Origin: Flaveria trinervia
Lineage: Eukaryota > Streptophyta > Magnoliopsida > Asterales > Asteraceae
Length of the DNA: 64,000 nt
NCBI GenBank assembly: GCA_025506515.1
Contig: CM046444.1
Location: 74,568,192-74,632,191, forward strand
Reading direction: 5' to 3'
Every line of letters begins with the position of its first letter. Position 1 is the stretch's first letter. The notes below the pieces were generated by a model, which was not told the origin of the DNA, made no database searches, and was given only the letters and a program-made list of their open reading frames with translations. This document shows positions 42,251-52,289 of the stretch, piece after piece. The position numbers and the translations under genes were made by a program.

Positions 42251-43671
42251 TCTCTCATAACCAGCTTCAGTTCTTGGCTACTTGATTTCCTCTGCTAACT
42301 GACAGTCTCAGTTGAGGTGTCAATGGGCTATGTTGCCATGGTTGAGGTCTGAATGATGTAATCACTTACAAAAGTGAGAGCCTCTTCCATATGGATATCC
42401 TAAACAGATGCAGGAGTATCCATCACAGTTATGGGTGACTGATGTGGCCTAGATATAGGAGACTCAGGAGCACTCATCTCTCTTGAGTAGTGGAAAAGAA
42501 GAGAGAATCATGGTACTCTCTGAAACCTAAATCTTCATCAGTATAAAAGTCAAGGTTAGGAATGGATTGGTTTAAATCTAAAGAATGGGGATGGTAGCTG
42601 TCCCGTGAAGGTTGTTTACTTTAGTGTTAGCTCATCAGGCTAAGCATGAGGAACCTCAGCACTGATCTTTGAAGTAACAGGAGTGGTTTGCTCCATAGGG
42701 GAAGACGGAGCTCCAGTATCCACTTCCTCATGAATGGTTGAGTATATAGGGGCCTGCACAGATTCAATAGTATGAGCAGGGGTTCGTTTGGATTTTTGTG
42801 GTAGGTAAGGATGATTTGTGGCTGTTGAGGTGGTTGAGATGTAGAAGGTGTGGGTTCAACACTAGCTGGTGCTGGTAGGTTGTCATCTTGAGCAATGAGC
42901 TCTAAGATTTTAGGGACAAGGGTTGTTTCTACCCTAGAGAAGACAATAGCGGGCTTTCTCAAGATTTTAAAGATGTCGGGCTTCATCTGTCCCGGTTTAA
43001 GAATAGTACTAGTTCCTTCTTAACTATGAACCTAGTTCACAGTTAAGAAGGTATTGAACATATCTAGGAAACATGTAGTATTCTAAGGAGTCCAAGTTTG
43101 CAAGCAAATTTGTATAACAAACTAAGAGTACCTGAACATGACTCTTTGAATCATCCCATGGACAATGAAGGAGAGATCTTCAGGAATCTAGTCCCATCCT
43201 CCATGCTTGTTTAACAAGCTGTGGATAACCACATGGAGCAGGAATTTCTATTGGATGAGACCTTCCCTTTCCTAAAGGTCTTTACAGAGAAATCTCCCTT
43301 ATAGCCATCTGCTCAAAGGAGTGATTAACAGCTTCTTTCGGGAAGAACACCTCACCTTCATCATCATCCAGCTGAAGATGAGTGTTGATGATGGCTGGAG
43401 TGATGAAGACTGTTCTCCCTTGCACTATGGCAGATAGTGCCTTCTCCCTATCCATAACGACCTCTTGGCAGGTCTTCCAAAATTCAAGCAGATAATCCTC
43501 ATATAGAGTAGGATCAATGGTAAGGGAGGTGAAATAGTTGGACAGAGCTAAGAAACGGCAAACCTCTGAGGAATATGGATCTTTCTCAGAGTGTAACAGA
43601 GCAACTTGGTTGTGTTGCCTGTGTAACGGCATGGAGAAATCTAGGTCATTTCTATGGTGAAGGTTGGCCAT
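42251..43671 (-). pseudogene. Element C additional ORF, N-terminal half (broken)
   Basis: 43671-43282 reads MANLHHRNDLDFSMPLHRQH and NQVALLHSEKDPYSSEVCRF, LTIDPTLYEDYLLEFWKTC, TVFITPAIINTHLQLDD, KEAVNHSFEQMA. This is the family-2 form of the N-terminal aORF domain (compare HNCVAYLTKS, FLLNP, QFW and VTPAIIDQTLDL in family 1). 42986-42627 is a Pro/Ser/Thr/Gln-rich linker (APASVEPTPSTSQPPQQPQI). More linker follows to about 42250 with several stops. The C-terminal domain is lost at the junction with G. Function unknown. Confidence 0.75.
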
Positions 43672-44318
43672 TTGTAAGAAAGCTTAAGGATGAAGAAAGA
43701 TGAATGAAAGCAATTCTAGAGAGAAATTTGGGGTTTAGGTTTGGAGGAAAGATGAAGATGATAGAAAGAGGGCAAACCATTGAGTTTATATGTGAAAAGG
43801 ATTTAAGACAAAGTTAATGAAAGAGGATAAACTTGAAAATCCATATGTCGGTCCTACCTCTGAAAAAGTAGTTTGTTTTTTGCTTGAAAAGTAGTTTTCT
43901 TGGAAATCAAAAAGCTTCCGAAGGTAAATTATTTTCGGAAGTTTTAATGAAAAAGCTTTTGAAGCTAAAAAGACTTCGGAAGAATTTTCTAAGAGTTGTA
44001 AAAAATTTGCTTTGCAAGATAATTAAAACCTGGATGCTTTGTTCAGAAGATCAAAGCTTCCAAGAGTTAATTTTCTTCGGAAGAAAATGGTCCTTCAAAA
44101 TATATAAGTGTCTCAATGTAGTGTTAAGCGTCAGAAGATATTTAAGAAATTTCTTCCAAAGGTAAATTACTTAGACAGTTATTTGTTTTGAAGGCATGAG
44201 TTTCTTCCAAAGGTAAAAGCATATCTTCCGAAGGATCAAAATTTTTCAAAATTCTAAGGAATTTCTTCAAAAAGTTTTATCCAAATAAAACAAGAGCTTA
44301 TGAAGGTGATGAACTAGA
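43672..44318 (-). other. Element C RNase H-aORF spacer (left part)
   Basis: No credible ORF. It is packed with CTTCCGAAG-type words between about 43910 and 44270 (AGCTTCCGAAGGTAAATTA, TTTTCGGAAG, TCTTCCGAAGG), which also occur in family-2 LTRs. The right remnant, between A and RNase H, is 56206-56251. Confidence 0.7.
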
Positions 44319-44323
44319 CAACT

Positions 44324-45209
44324 TGACAGGATCAGCGATCACAAGTTTGATGTATTAGGATACAAAGCAGCGGAATACAAACAAGAATTAGACAAATTGT
44401 AGCAAGCAATCGATACTTGTAAGTATTAAGAGCGCATACGGTTATAGGGAGAGAATATATATTTCTGATTTCAAGGAATGTTTATAGATGTAGAATATTT
44501 CTAATCAAATCATTCGTTCATTCCATTCATTCATCATAGTTACAATAAGTTGTCACTCCTTATATAGAGTGCAACAATCCCTGCTGTTATCACGGAAAGT
44601 GACAACTGGCAGATCTAATACAAAAATAACTATTTCTTAACAAACTACTGAAATGTTCACAACTACTGAGAACATATCAGCGTGTTAAGTACAAAATATA
44701 AAACTACTGAAACTACAACGACTGAAGAACAAGCTCTTCAGTCGTTTTACAAAACTATTGAAACATAAAAATATAAAACTACTGATATCACAACTACTGA
44801 AGAAGTACTCTTCAGCAGTTGTGACAAACTACTGAGGCTTCAGTACTTGATCTTCAGACTTTGACCTTCAGGTGTTTCATCAGCTGATGACTTCAGTAGA
44901 TATCATCAGCTGATGTCTTCAGTCTTTGTCTTCAGACTTTGTACATCAGTTGTTGATCTTCAGCACTTGTAAACTCTTTAGCTGTTGTACTTCAGTACTT
45001 TGGTCTTTCAGCTTCAGCACTTGTGTTCTTCAGCTGTTGTACTTCAGCACTTTAGTTCTTCAGCTGTTGAAATCTTCAGCACTTGATCTTCAGCTATTGA
45101 AGTCTTCATCACTTGTCAAACTGCTGATGAGTCTTTCAGCAGTTGTTGTGATACCATGTGGGACTTAGAGGTTTTCTGATCTTGGCTCATTGGTTCTTTT
45201 GGTCCAACA
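44324..45209 (-). repeat. 3' LTR of element A (886 bp)
   Basis: Plus-strand ends TGACAGGATCAGCG and TTGGTCCAACA. TATA CCTTATATAG is at about 44558-44567. It keeps a 15-bp segment (TATCACAACTACTGA) absent from the 5' LTR. CTTCAGCTGTTG/CTTCAGCACTTG words fill 44840-45150. Confidence 0.95.
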
Positions 45210-45224
45210 AACTCCCCCTGAACC
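45210..45224 (-). other. Polypurine tract of element A
   Basis: AACTCCCCCTGAACC, identical to E and F. Confidence 0.88.
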
Positions 45225-45245
45225 AATGCAGCCAAAACTTCTAAA

Positions 45246-48200
45246 TTATTCGTTGTCCCACTTATTGTTGGCAAGTGTTGGTCTTTTTCCTTCTTGATCA
45301 GTAGAGAAGATGACCCATGTAAGCTCCGGCCTGGGAAGAAACCTCAAATATTTGTTTGGCAGAGTATGAATGGGAACTCTGTTTTGGGGAACAGGACACA
45401 GAGTTGTTATCCCATTCATGAGATTCACTTCCCCATAATGAGTCTGTACGACTCTCTTGTGTAGGCCTCAAGGAAGGTGATTTGTTCCTCCATGGTTAGC
45501 TCTTCAGCACCTCCTTCAAACAATGATTCAGGCCCATAATACTCAGACAGGTATTTGGCCTGTTTCCCATTCTTTAGCTCCACAGTTGTTATTATTCTGT
45601 AAGCAAACTCATCCGGGTGATTACCCTCTAGGAACAACTGGAGCTCATTTTTCCTGACTTCCTCAAGCCTCTTGTAAACTAACCCCTTTTTCACTATTTT
45701 GTTTTCCAACATCTTCTGAGGGTTAGATTAGCTTTGTAGGCCTTCTTGAAGTCTTCTAGGATTTCCCAGGGGGAAACTACAAAGACCAGAGAGATCACTT
45801 CATCTACGATCTTTTTCACCTGGCCAATGTATCTCTGAGGTATATTGTTCTTATGAATTCTGTGAGAGACCCTGGGATCAGGCCAAATCCTCACTCTTTC
45901 CTTTTGATATTGAAAGGTATGCCTGAGAGTGTAAAGTCTGAGGGCTTGCTCCTTCATATTGATGATAGAAGATGTGGCTGCATAAGCTTTGTCAACTCTC
46001 TTCAGCAATTCCTCATCATGCTGTTTATGAAGCTCTTCTTCTTCTAGCTTCACTTTAACCATTTGTCTCTGGACTTCAGAAGTAATTGCTAAGAAGTGAC
46101 TTGTGGCCTTAGGCAACTGAATCACAGCTGTGAGCGGCAGCCTATCTTCATCATCTTCTTCATCATCTTCTAGCCTCAATATCCTTCTCTTCTTCTTCAA
46201 GGGTATATCATCGGCTATGGGTTTTGAGGGTAAGGGAGTTGGTTTGGTGGGTTGTGTTTTGGGTGGTTTTGGTGCGGGAATGTTGACAGGCTGTTCTAGC
46301 ATCCTTGAGGTGAGTGTGGCTTTTGATTGCGTGGCTAGCTCAGTCCTGCTCCCAGCACCCGCTTCATTCAAAGCTTCAATAACAAGCCCCTTAGTATATG
46401 CTTCAGATGAACAGATCTTGGTGGTGATTGCCAAGATACTGTCCCTGGACCAAGCTTTGATTTCGATCATTGATCTTCCAAGATATTTTGCAATAAATCT
46501 AATCATGATTTCAAGCCTTTCTCTTTCTAACACTTCATAACTTGCCCATCTATTCTGGATTTCTTCAATCTCTAGTCGTCGAATCTCAGAGTCAAGTTTA
46601 TTGGTGTCATGGCCTTGCCTAAACAGCTGATCAATGATGTTGTCCATTGATCTGCTGTGTTCGGCATCAGCCTCTTTTATCAGTAGCTCCAAGGCTTTAT
46701 CTTCAGCAATGTGCTCATCAGCACCTTTCTTTCGCTTGTAGGTGAGCATTGGTTGCTGTTCTTTCTCCTCCTTTTGGGCTTGCTTCGCTTCCTTCTTTTC
46801 CTCGGATCTTTTCCTCTTCTTTTCTTTCACTGCAGTACTCTCCCCATTTTTGGATGCATTGGAGGAAGGGGTTTGTGCCGCAGAAAGAGTCTTTTGGACA
46901 GCAGCCTCAATCAAGGGCTGTAAAGTTGAGGAAAGCCTCTCATCAATAGCTTTGGTCATAATATCAGTGATTATGGGTGTGATGAGAGGGAGGGAATTTT
47001 GAAGTACAGCACCTATTTGCTCAGGAGGGTTCTATTCCTGAGAAGTAGGGCCAGAAGCAGAGGCAGGTGGTTGAGTTTGGAGTGGCTCAGTGTTTGGGAA
47101 ACCTTCAAGTGAAGGTGCCATCTGTGGGTGGATAGAGGCAGATGGTCTTTCTCCTTGTGAGAGTTGGTCAAGTAGGTTTTGCAGCCTACTGACTTTCTCT
47201 TCAAGGATTGTGTTCTGGGCAAGAACATCATAGAAAAAGCCCAGGTCATCATCAGCCGAAGCTGAATCATCTGACCTCCGGCTTAGAGCAGGATTTACAT
47301 GCACTGGGTTTAGACCAGTTGGTGCATGTGCCCCTTGTGCTTGGTACTGGGGACTTCCAGCCTCAGGACAATGTCCATCATCAGCTGTTGCCTCTAGTGA
47401 GGTCTTAGCAATGTTACCACCCTCACTCTGTTACCACCCTCAGGACAAGTTCCTTGTCTACACCAGGAGATAGAAGTGGTAAACCCCTGTGTTGTGGGTT
47501 CTCAAGTGCACTGTGTTCCTCCCCTCAATTGTAGAGGTATTCCCAGTAGTAAGTGGTTTCTGGGGAGGGGGTGAGGAGTGCAATTGAGTCAGCACTTGTG
47601 CAACTATTAAAGTTGGGCTGTGAGGGGCGGTTGTTTGAGGTGAATGGATAGAAGCAGTGTGCACCTGGGGAGGTTGGTGCTCTTCAATGGCAATCTCCTC
47701 AAGTGAGGAAGATCCCAGATATGTAGGTGCCCCTTGTGTGGTTGCTGCAGGCTCCTGTTGAGAGGAAGCCTGAGCGGCTATGGCTGGAGGAGTCATTGTA
47801 TCCACTAGGGGGTTTGGACTAGTGGATATATCCTGCGTTTGTGTTGCAGGGGCATCCTCAGGGGACTCAATTCCCTAAGTAGCCGTTTTGGGTTTCTTTT
47901 GGTGGGTTTGGTGGGGACTTTGGATTTGGAGGTGGTGGCTGTGGGTTCCAGCTGCGTTGGTTTTCGCAGCTTGGCAGCCATTTTGAGTGTCCGGTCAGAG
48001 TTGTGCCGGGAGTATACTTCCGGCAGAACAGCCGTAGCAGGGACTCCCAAGCCAACAAGTCCCTCAGCATTAAGCTGGTTTGTAATGATGGCCATTATGA
48101 ACCGTGGATATAGTATCCAACGGTTGGCAGTTAGTTTTTGAGCCATATCCTTGAGCTCTAAAAATATTATTTCAGAAAAATTAAGTGGTTGTTGCTCAAG

Positions 48201-48696
48201 AATAGAATACATTACCTGCTGCCATTTTGTCGACATTTGATCCCAAGACGACGTCTTAGGGGCCAAACATACATTCATCATGTGAAAAATCAGGCGCTCA
48301 GCGTCATTAAAGTGTTTCTTCATGATAGTGGAGGCACTGAGATCGCCTTGATATCCATGTTGAGCAAAGGATAGATCTATGGTGCCCTTCGGATATCCAG
48401 CAGGAGAACTAGCATCATTCAGTTGAAGAATTTGGCGGATTATTGCCGGAGTGATGACTACTTCTGTTGTTGACGACCGACTGGAGGGATGGTGTGTTGT
48501 TCTCCCCAGTGGTAACAGTAACGTTCATCCAAAATTGGTGCAAGGATTCGGCATGTAATATGGGATTCAGAAGAAATGCCGTGTTGTATTGGGACTGAAC
48601 CATAAGATCGATAGCATTATCGAACGTAGTCCAGATGGGCGATTTAGTGAGGTAGGCAACACAGTTGTGTCGCGGTTTAATTTGCATAGACGCCAT
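45246..48696 (-). pseudogene. Element A additional ORF (aORF), best preserved copy
   Basis: ATG at 48696 opens MASMQIKPRHNCVAYLTKSP, then FDNAIDLMVQSQYNTAFLLN. 48323-47805 has KHFNDAERLIFHMMNVCLAP, WQQVMYSILEQQPLNFSEII and RWILYPRFIMAIITNQL. 47805-47032 is Pro/Ser/Thr/Gln-rich with DDDLGFFYDVLAQNTILEEKV. 46959-45694 is a 421-aa open frame: basic EKKRKRSEEKKEAKQAQKEE tract, SEIRRLEIEEIQNRWASYEV, FIAKYLGRSMIEIKAWSRDS, ITTKICSSEAYTKGLVIEAL, KERVRIWPDPRVSHRIHKNN, PWEILEDFKKAYKA. 45712-45246 finishes with ITTVELKNGKQAKYLSEYYG and EAYTRESYRLIMGK. About five frame breaks. No transmembrane span stands out; no homology to a known enzyme recognised. Confidence 0.87.
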
Positions 48697-49215
48697 TGAG
48701 AAGAGGGAAGTTTTGAAAGGAACGTTAGGTTTGAAGAAGATGAAGCATTGAGAGCTAAGGTTAGGGATATATATAGGGTACGGGTAAGAAAACGACTGAA
48801 GGATGTGGTGTTAGTCATCAGTAGTTTTAAACGACCGTTGACATGGTATTATCCTTCAGACGTTGAAACAGCTGAAGTCGTGGTGTTAGGCATCAGTAGT
48901 TTAGAAAACTACTGAAGACCGTGGTTTTGACTTCAGATGATTGAAACAACTGAGGACTTGGTGTTTGTCATCAGTAGTTATGAAACTACTGAAGACAGTG
49001 GTTTTGTCATCAGCTGTTGTAAACAACTGAAGACTTGGGATTAGTCATCAGTAGTATAAAAACTACTGAAGACGTGGTTTTGCTTCAGTTGTTTAAAATG
49101 AAACAGCAGTTGTACAAACGACTGAAGAGAAAGTTCTCTTCAGCTGTTTTCGTCAATTCTTAGCTTTTCAGCTGTTTCAAACTGTCCTCAACACATTCAT
49201 CAGTCTTTTTGGCTA
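48697..49215 (-). repeat. Element A spacer with hairpin array
   Basis: Non-coding. Inverted repeats such as CAGTAGTTTAGAAAACTACTG (48894-48914), CAGTAGTTATGAAACTACTG and CAGCTGTTGTAAACAACTG recur every 40-50 bp from 48790 to 49100 with AAGAC tails, as in E and F. The segment ends at a deletion junction with RNase H near 49212. Confidence 0.82.
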
Positions 49216-49660
49216 ATCCAAAAGTTGGTTTGAAGCCAGAGTACCTGAGATGTACAACTTGCAGCAGCAATGTACTCTGCTTCAGCAGTGGATGTAGCAA
49301 CTGAGGTCTGTTTCTTGCTCTGCCAAGAAATCAAGCAGTTTCCTAGGAATTGACATCCACTAGAAGTTGATTCCTGGTCAACTTACACCCTGCATAGTCA
49401 CTGTCAGAAAAAGCAACTAATTTACCAGAATGTCCGGTAGAATACCATAAACCTAGAGATGGAGTGCCTTGCAGATATCTAAAGATCCTCTTGACTGCAA
49501 TCAGATGAGACTCTTTAGGTGCAGCCTGAAATCTAGCACAAACACATGTAGCAAACATAATATCTGGTCTGGAAGTGTTAAATACATCAAGGACCAATCA
49601 TACATCTGTAAAGTGTTTCATCAACCACTTTACCTTTCTGATCTGTGTCCAGTTGTGTGG
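49216..49660 (-). pseudogene. Element A RNase H, C-terminal part deleted
   Basis: 49597-49343 reads SRPDIMFATCVCARFQAAPK, KRIFRYLQGTPSLGLWYS and FSDSDYAGCKLTRN. After a frameshift the frame goes on with STAEAEYIAAASCTSQVLWL to about 49225 and then leaves the domain. The part equivalent to LLMDSASALCIV, HSRTKHIEIRHHFIRDC and IFTKPLD in F is absent. Compared with F (24546-25012) about 470 bp are missing. The third catalytic Asp is therefore lost. Confidence 0.85.
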
Positions 49661-50550
49661 TGCTGCTCATGGGAGTAGAACAGGCTTACAGTTTTGTAAA
49701 TCAAACTTTTGCAAAAGATCTTTTGTATATTTGGACTGATGAATAAAAATTCCATCAGCCTTTTGTTTGATTTGCAACCCCAGAAAGAACTGTAATTCTC
49801 CCATGGCACTCATTTCAAACTTCTGTTGCATCAACTTTGTAAAGGCATCACACAACTTTGGATCAGAGGATGCAAAAATGATATCATCTACATAAATTTG
49901 AACAAGTAGATTATGCTGCCCAGCTTTCTTAATGAATAAAGTCTTATCTATGGAGCCTCTAGTGAAATTGTTTTCCAGAAGAAAGTTTGATAATGTTCAT
50001 ACCAGGCTCTGGGAGCTTGTTTTAACCCATAAAGAGCTTTATCAAGCTTATACACCCAATTAGGATGTTTATTGTCCTCAAAGCCTGGAGGTTGACATAC
50101 ATAAACTTCTTTAATTTTTCCATACAAAAATGCACTTTGACATCCATTTTAAAACTTTAAGTTTTGATAAGCAGCATAAGCTAAAAACAATCGAATTGCT
50201 TCCAGTCTGGCTACAGGGGCAAAGGTTTCATCATAATCAATACCTTCTTCTTGTGCAAACCCCTGAACAACCAGTCTGGCCTTGTTCTTAACAATAAGCC
50301 CATTTTCATCAGTTTTGTTCCTAAACACCCATTTAGTGCCTATTGCACACTTACCTGGAGGTAGAGGAACCAGTTCCCACACTTGCTGTTTCTTGAACTG
50401 AAGAAGCTCAAGCTGCATGGCATCAACCCATCCTTGTCCTTTAAAGCAATGTGATAATTCTTTGGCTCTTGCTGACTGATGAAGAGAGCATAGAAGCAGA
50501 AATTTGACATTGACTTCTTGTTGATACACCAGCAGTGATATCACCAATGA
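49661..50550 (-). pseudogene. Element A reverse transcriptase (frameshifted)
   Basis: 50547-50149 contains AMQLELLQFKKQQVWELVPL, CAIGTKWVFRNKTDENGLIV, RLVVQGFAQEEGIDYDETFA and PVARLEAIRLFLAYAAYQ. A frame change near 50150 precedes MDVKSAFLYG-like sequence, and YGLKQAPRAWYE-like sequence lies near 50000. The YVDD box is intact at 49883-49894, followed by CDAFTKLMQQKFEMSAMGEL and FIHQSKYTKDLLQKFDLQNC (49855-49667). All catalytic residues are encoded but not in one frame. Confidence 0.87.
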
Positions 50551-51820
50551 TTTGAGACATAGGGTGATTCTTCAGATCTTGATACACAATGAGATCTGTG
50601 CAAGTGTTTGTAGCCGGCTCAGCAGCAACAGATGGTGATGGTGAATCATTTCCTTGAAACCAATCAGTGGATGGTAATTCAAAGGAAGTTGAATTCGAAG
50701 AGATCTCATCAGCATTTGTTGTGGATGGTGCTACTGGAGCTACAGGAACATAAGGGCTAGCTGAGTCAGGCAGCTGATCACTAAACCTGAAGAGGTGAGT
50801 ACTGCAATCATCATCATCATCAGCAGTACCACCAGGTGGTGAACTGTTGACAGGAGCAACAGCAGGAGTTTGATAAGGAACATATTGCAGTATGTCCAAA
50901 TCAAATAAATCCACAGGACTTTGTGGAATCTTGTCCTTTGGAGATTCATTAAACTTAACATGTAGAGTTTCTTCAACCATCTTTGTTCTGCAGTTGAAGA
51001 CTCTGTATGCCTTGCAAGTAGATGAATAACCAACAAAGTACCCTGCATCCACCTTAGGATCAAATTTATGGAGTTGATCCTTTGTGTTGAGAATAAAACA
51101 GGGACACCCAAATGCTTTGAAAAATAAAATCAGAGGAGCCAAATGATGGAGAACTTCATATGGAGTCTTCATCAACCTCTGATTTACTAAAACTCTATTT
51201 TGCACATAACAAGCTGTGTTGACAGCTTTGGCCCAAAAGGTCAGTGGCAAACCTGAGTCAGCCAGCATGGACCTTGCAGCTTCAATGAGGGTCCTGTTCT
51301 TTCTCTCCACTGCTCCATTTTGTTCTGGAGTCCTTGGAATGCTGAACTGCCTTTTGATTCCCTTTGAAAGATAGAAGTCATCAAGTGTATGATTTCTGAA
51401 CTCAGTTCCATTGTCACTCCTAATACACTTGACTGGAAGGGAATACTGCTTCTCAATGTACAGCACAAAGTGAATAATCTTCTGAGCAACCTCATCCTTT
51501 GAATGTAGAAAGAAAGTCCATACAAATCTGGAGTAATCATCCACAATTACCAGACAGTATTTCTTCTTTGCCATGCTCATTACTCTCACAGGACCAAATA
51601 GATCCATATGCAGTAATTGCAAGCAGGCAGTGGACTTGGGCACTTCAATAGGAGGGAATGAGACTTTGTGTTGTTTTCCTTTTAAACAAGCAGTGCAGGT
51701 TTCATCACAGTGGAACTCCTTTATTGGTAAGCCTCTGACTAAACTATTGTGGGTAAGCTGATTTATGTTTTTGAGATTAACATGACCAAGCCTCCTGTGC
51801 CACAGTTTAGATTCTTGAGA
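50551..51820 (-). pseudogene. Element A integrase and linker (long open stretch)
   Basis: The zinc region HVNL.NINQL..GLPIKEF, with C..C and KGKQHKVSFPP following, lies at 51810-51650. From 51643 a 400-aa frame runs through LLHMDLFGPVRVMSMAKKKY (first Asp), IRSDNGTEFRNHTLDD (second Asp), PRTPEQNGAVERKNRTLIEA (Glu), FWAKAVNTACYVQNRVLVNQ, AFGCPCFILNTKDQLHKFDP and DAGYFVGYSSTCKAYRVFNC, then a Ser/Pro/Asp-rich linker with VDLFDLDILQYVPYQ and HPMSQIIGDITAGVSTRSQ. The D,D,E triad is intact in one frame, making this the best integrase of the window, though the polyprotein around it is broken. Confidence 0.9.
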
Positions 51821-52269
51821 AGAGGCTTTGGAAAATAGGCAAGGATTGCCTTTGAGATCTATCTTCTTAGAAGATCTAAGGCATACACTCTTCCTGTCCT
51901 GTTGGCTTTCAGGAGAGTGTGATCATCCAACACCTTGTCAATCAAGTGCAAAACTTTGGATGACAGAATCCTATAGTTTTGACTGGTGAAAAGGGCAACA
52001 TGGCCTTTATCACACATTTGACTGACACTCAAGAGATTGTACTTGAGATTTTCCACATGATTAACATCATCAAATTTGATTTCTCCATTGGAGACAAAGC
52101 CCTTACCGATGATGTAACCCCTAGCATCATTGCCAAAAGAGACAAATCCCTTCTTTCCTTGAGAGTAGTCATGAAGAAGAGAGTTGTTCCCAGTCATGTG
52201 CATAGATCCCCCACTGTCTACATACCAGATGCTACTTTGGCATGTTGAAGAACCCTGCAAAATAAACAA
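51821..52269 (-). pseudogene. Element A protease and GAG-pre-integrase region (open)
   Basis: One frame reads SSIWYVDSGGSMHMTGNNS, with the aspartic protease D-S-G-G-S at 52204-52218, then GFVSFGNDARGYIIGKGFVS, FDDVNHVENLKYNLLSVSQM, CDKGHVALFTSQNYRILSSK and HTLLKANRTGRVYALDLL, stopping at 51859 where a base change breaks KIDLKGNP. Confidence 0.86.
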
Positions 52270-52289
52270 TTAGTTAGTTTTAGAGACCC

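Noticed and set aside
44926..45168. 80-aa ORF present identically at 55917-56159
   Set aside because: Identity comes from the two LTRs of element A; it lies in CTTCAG repeats and is not a gene.
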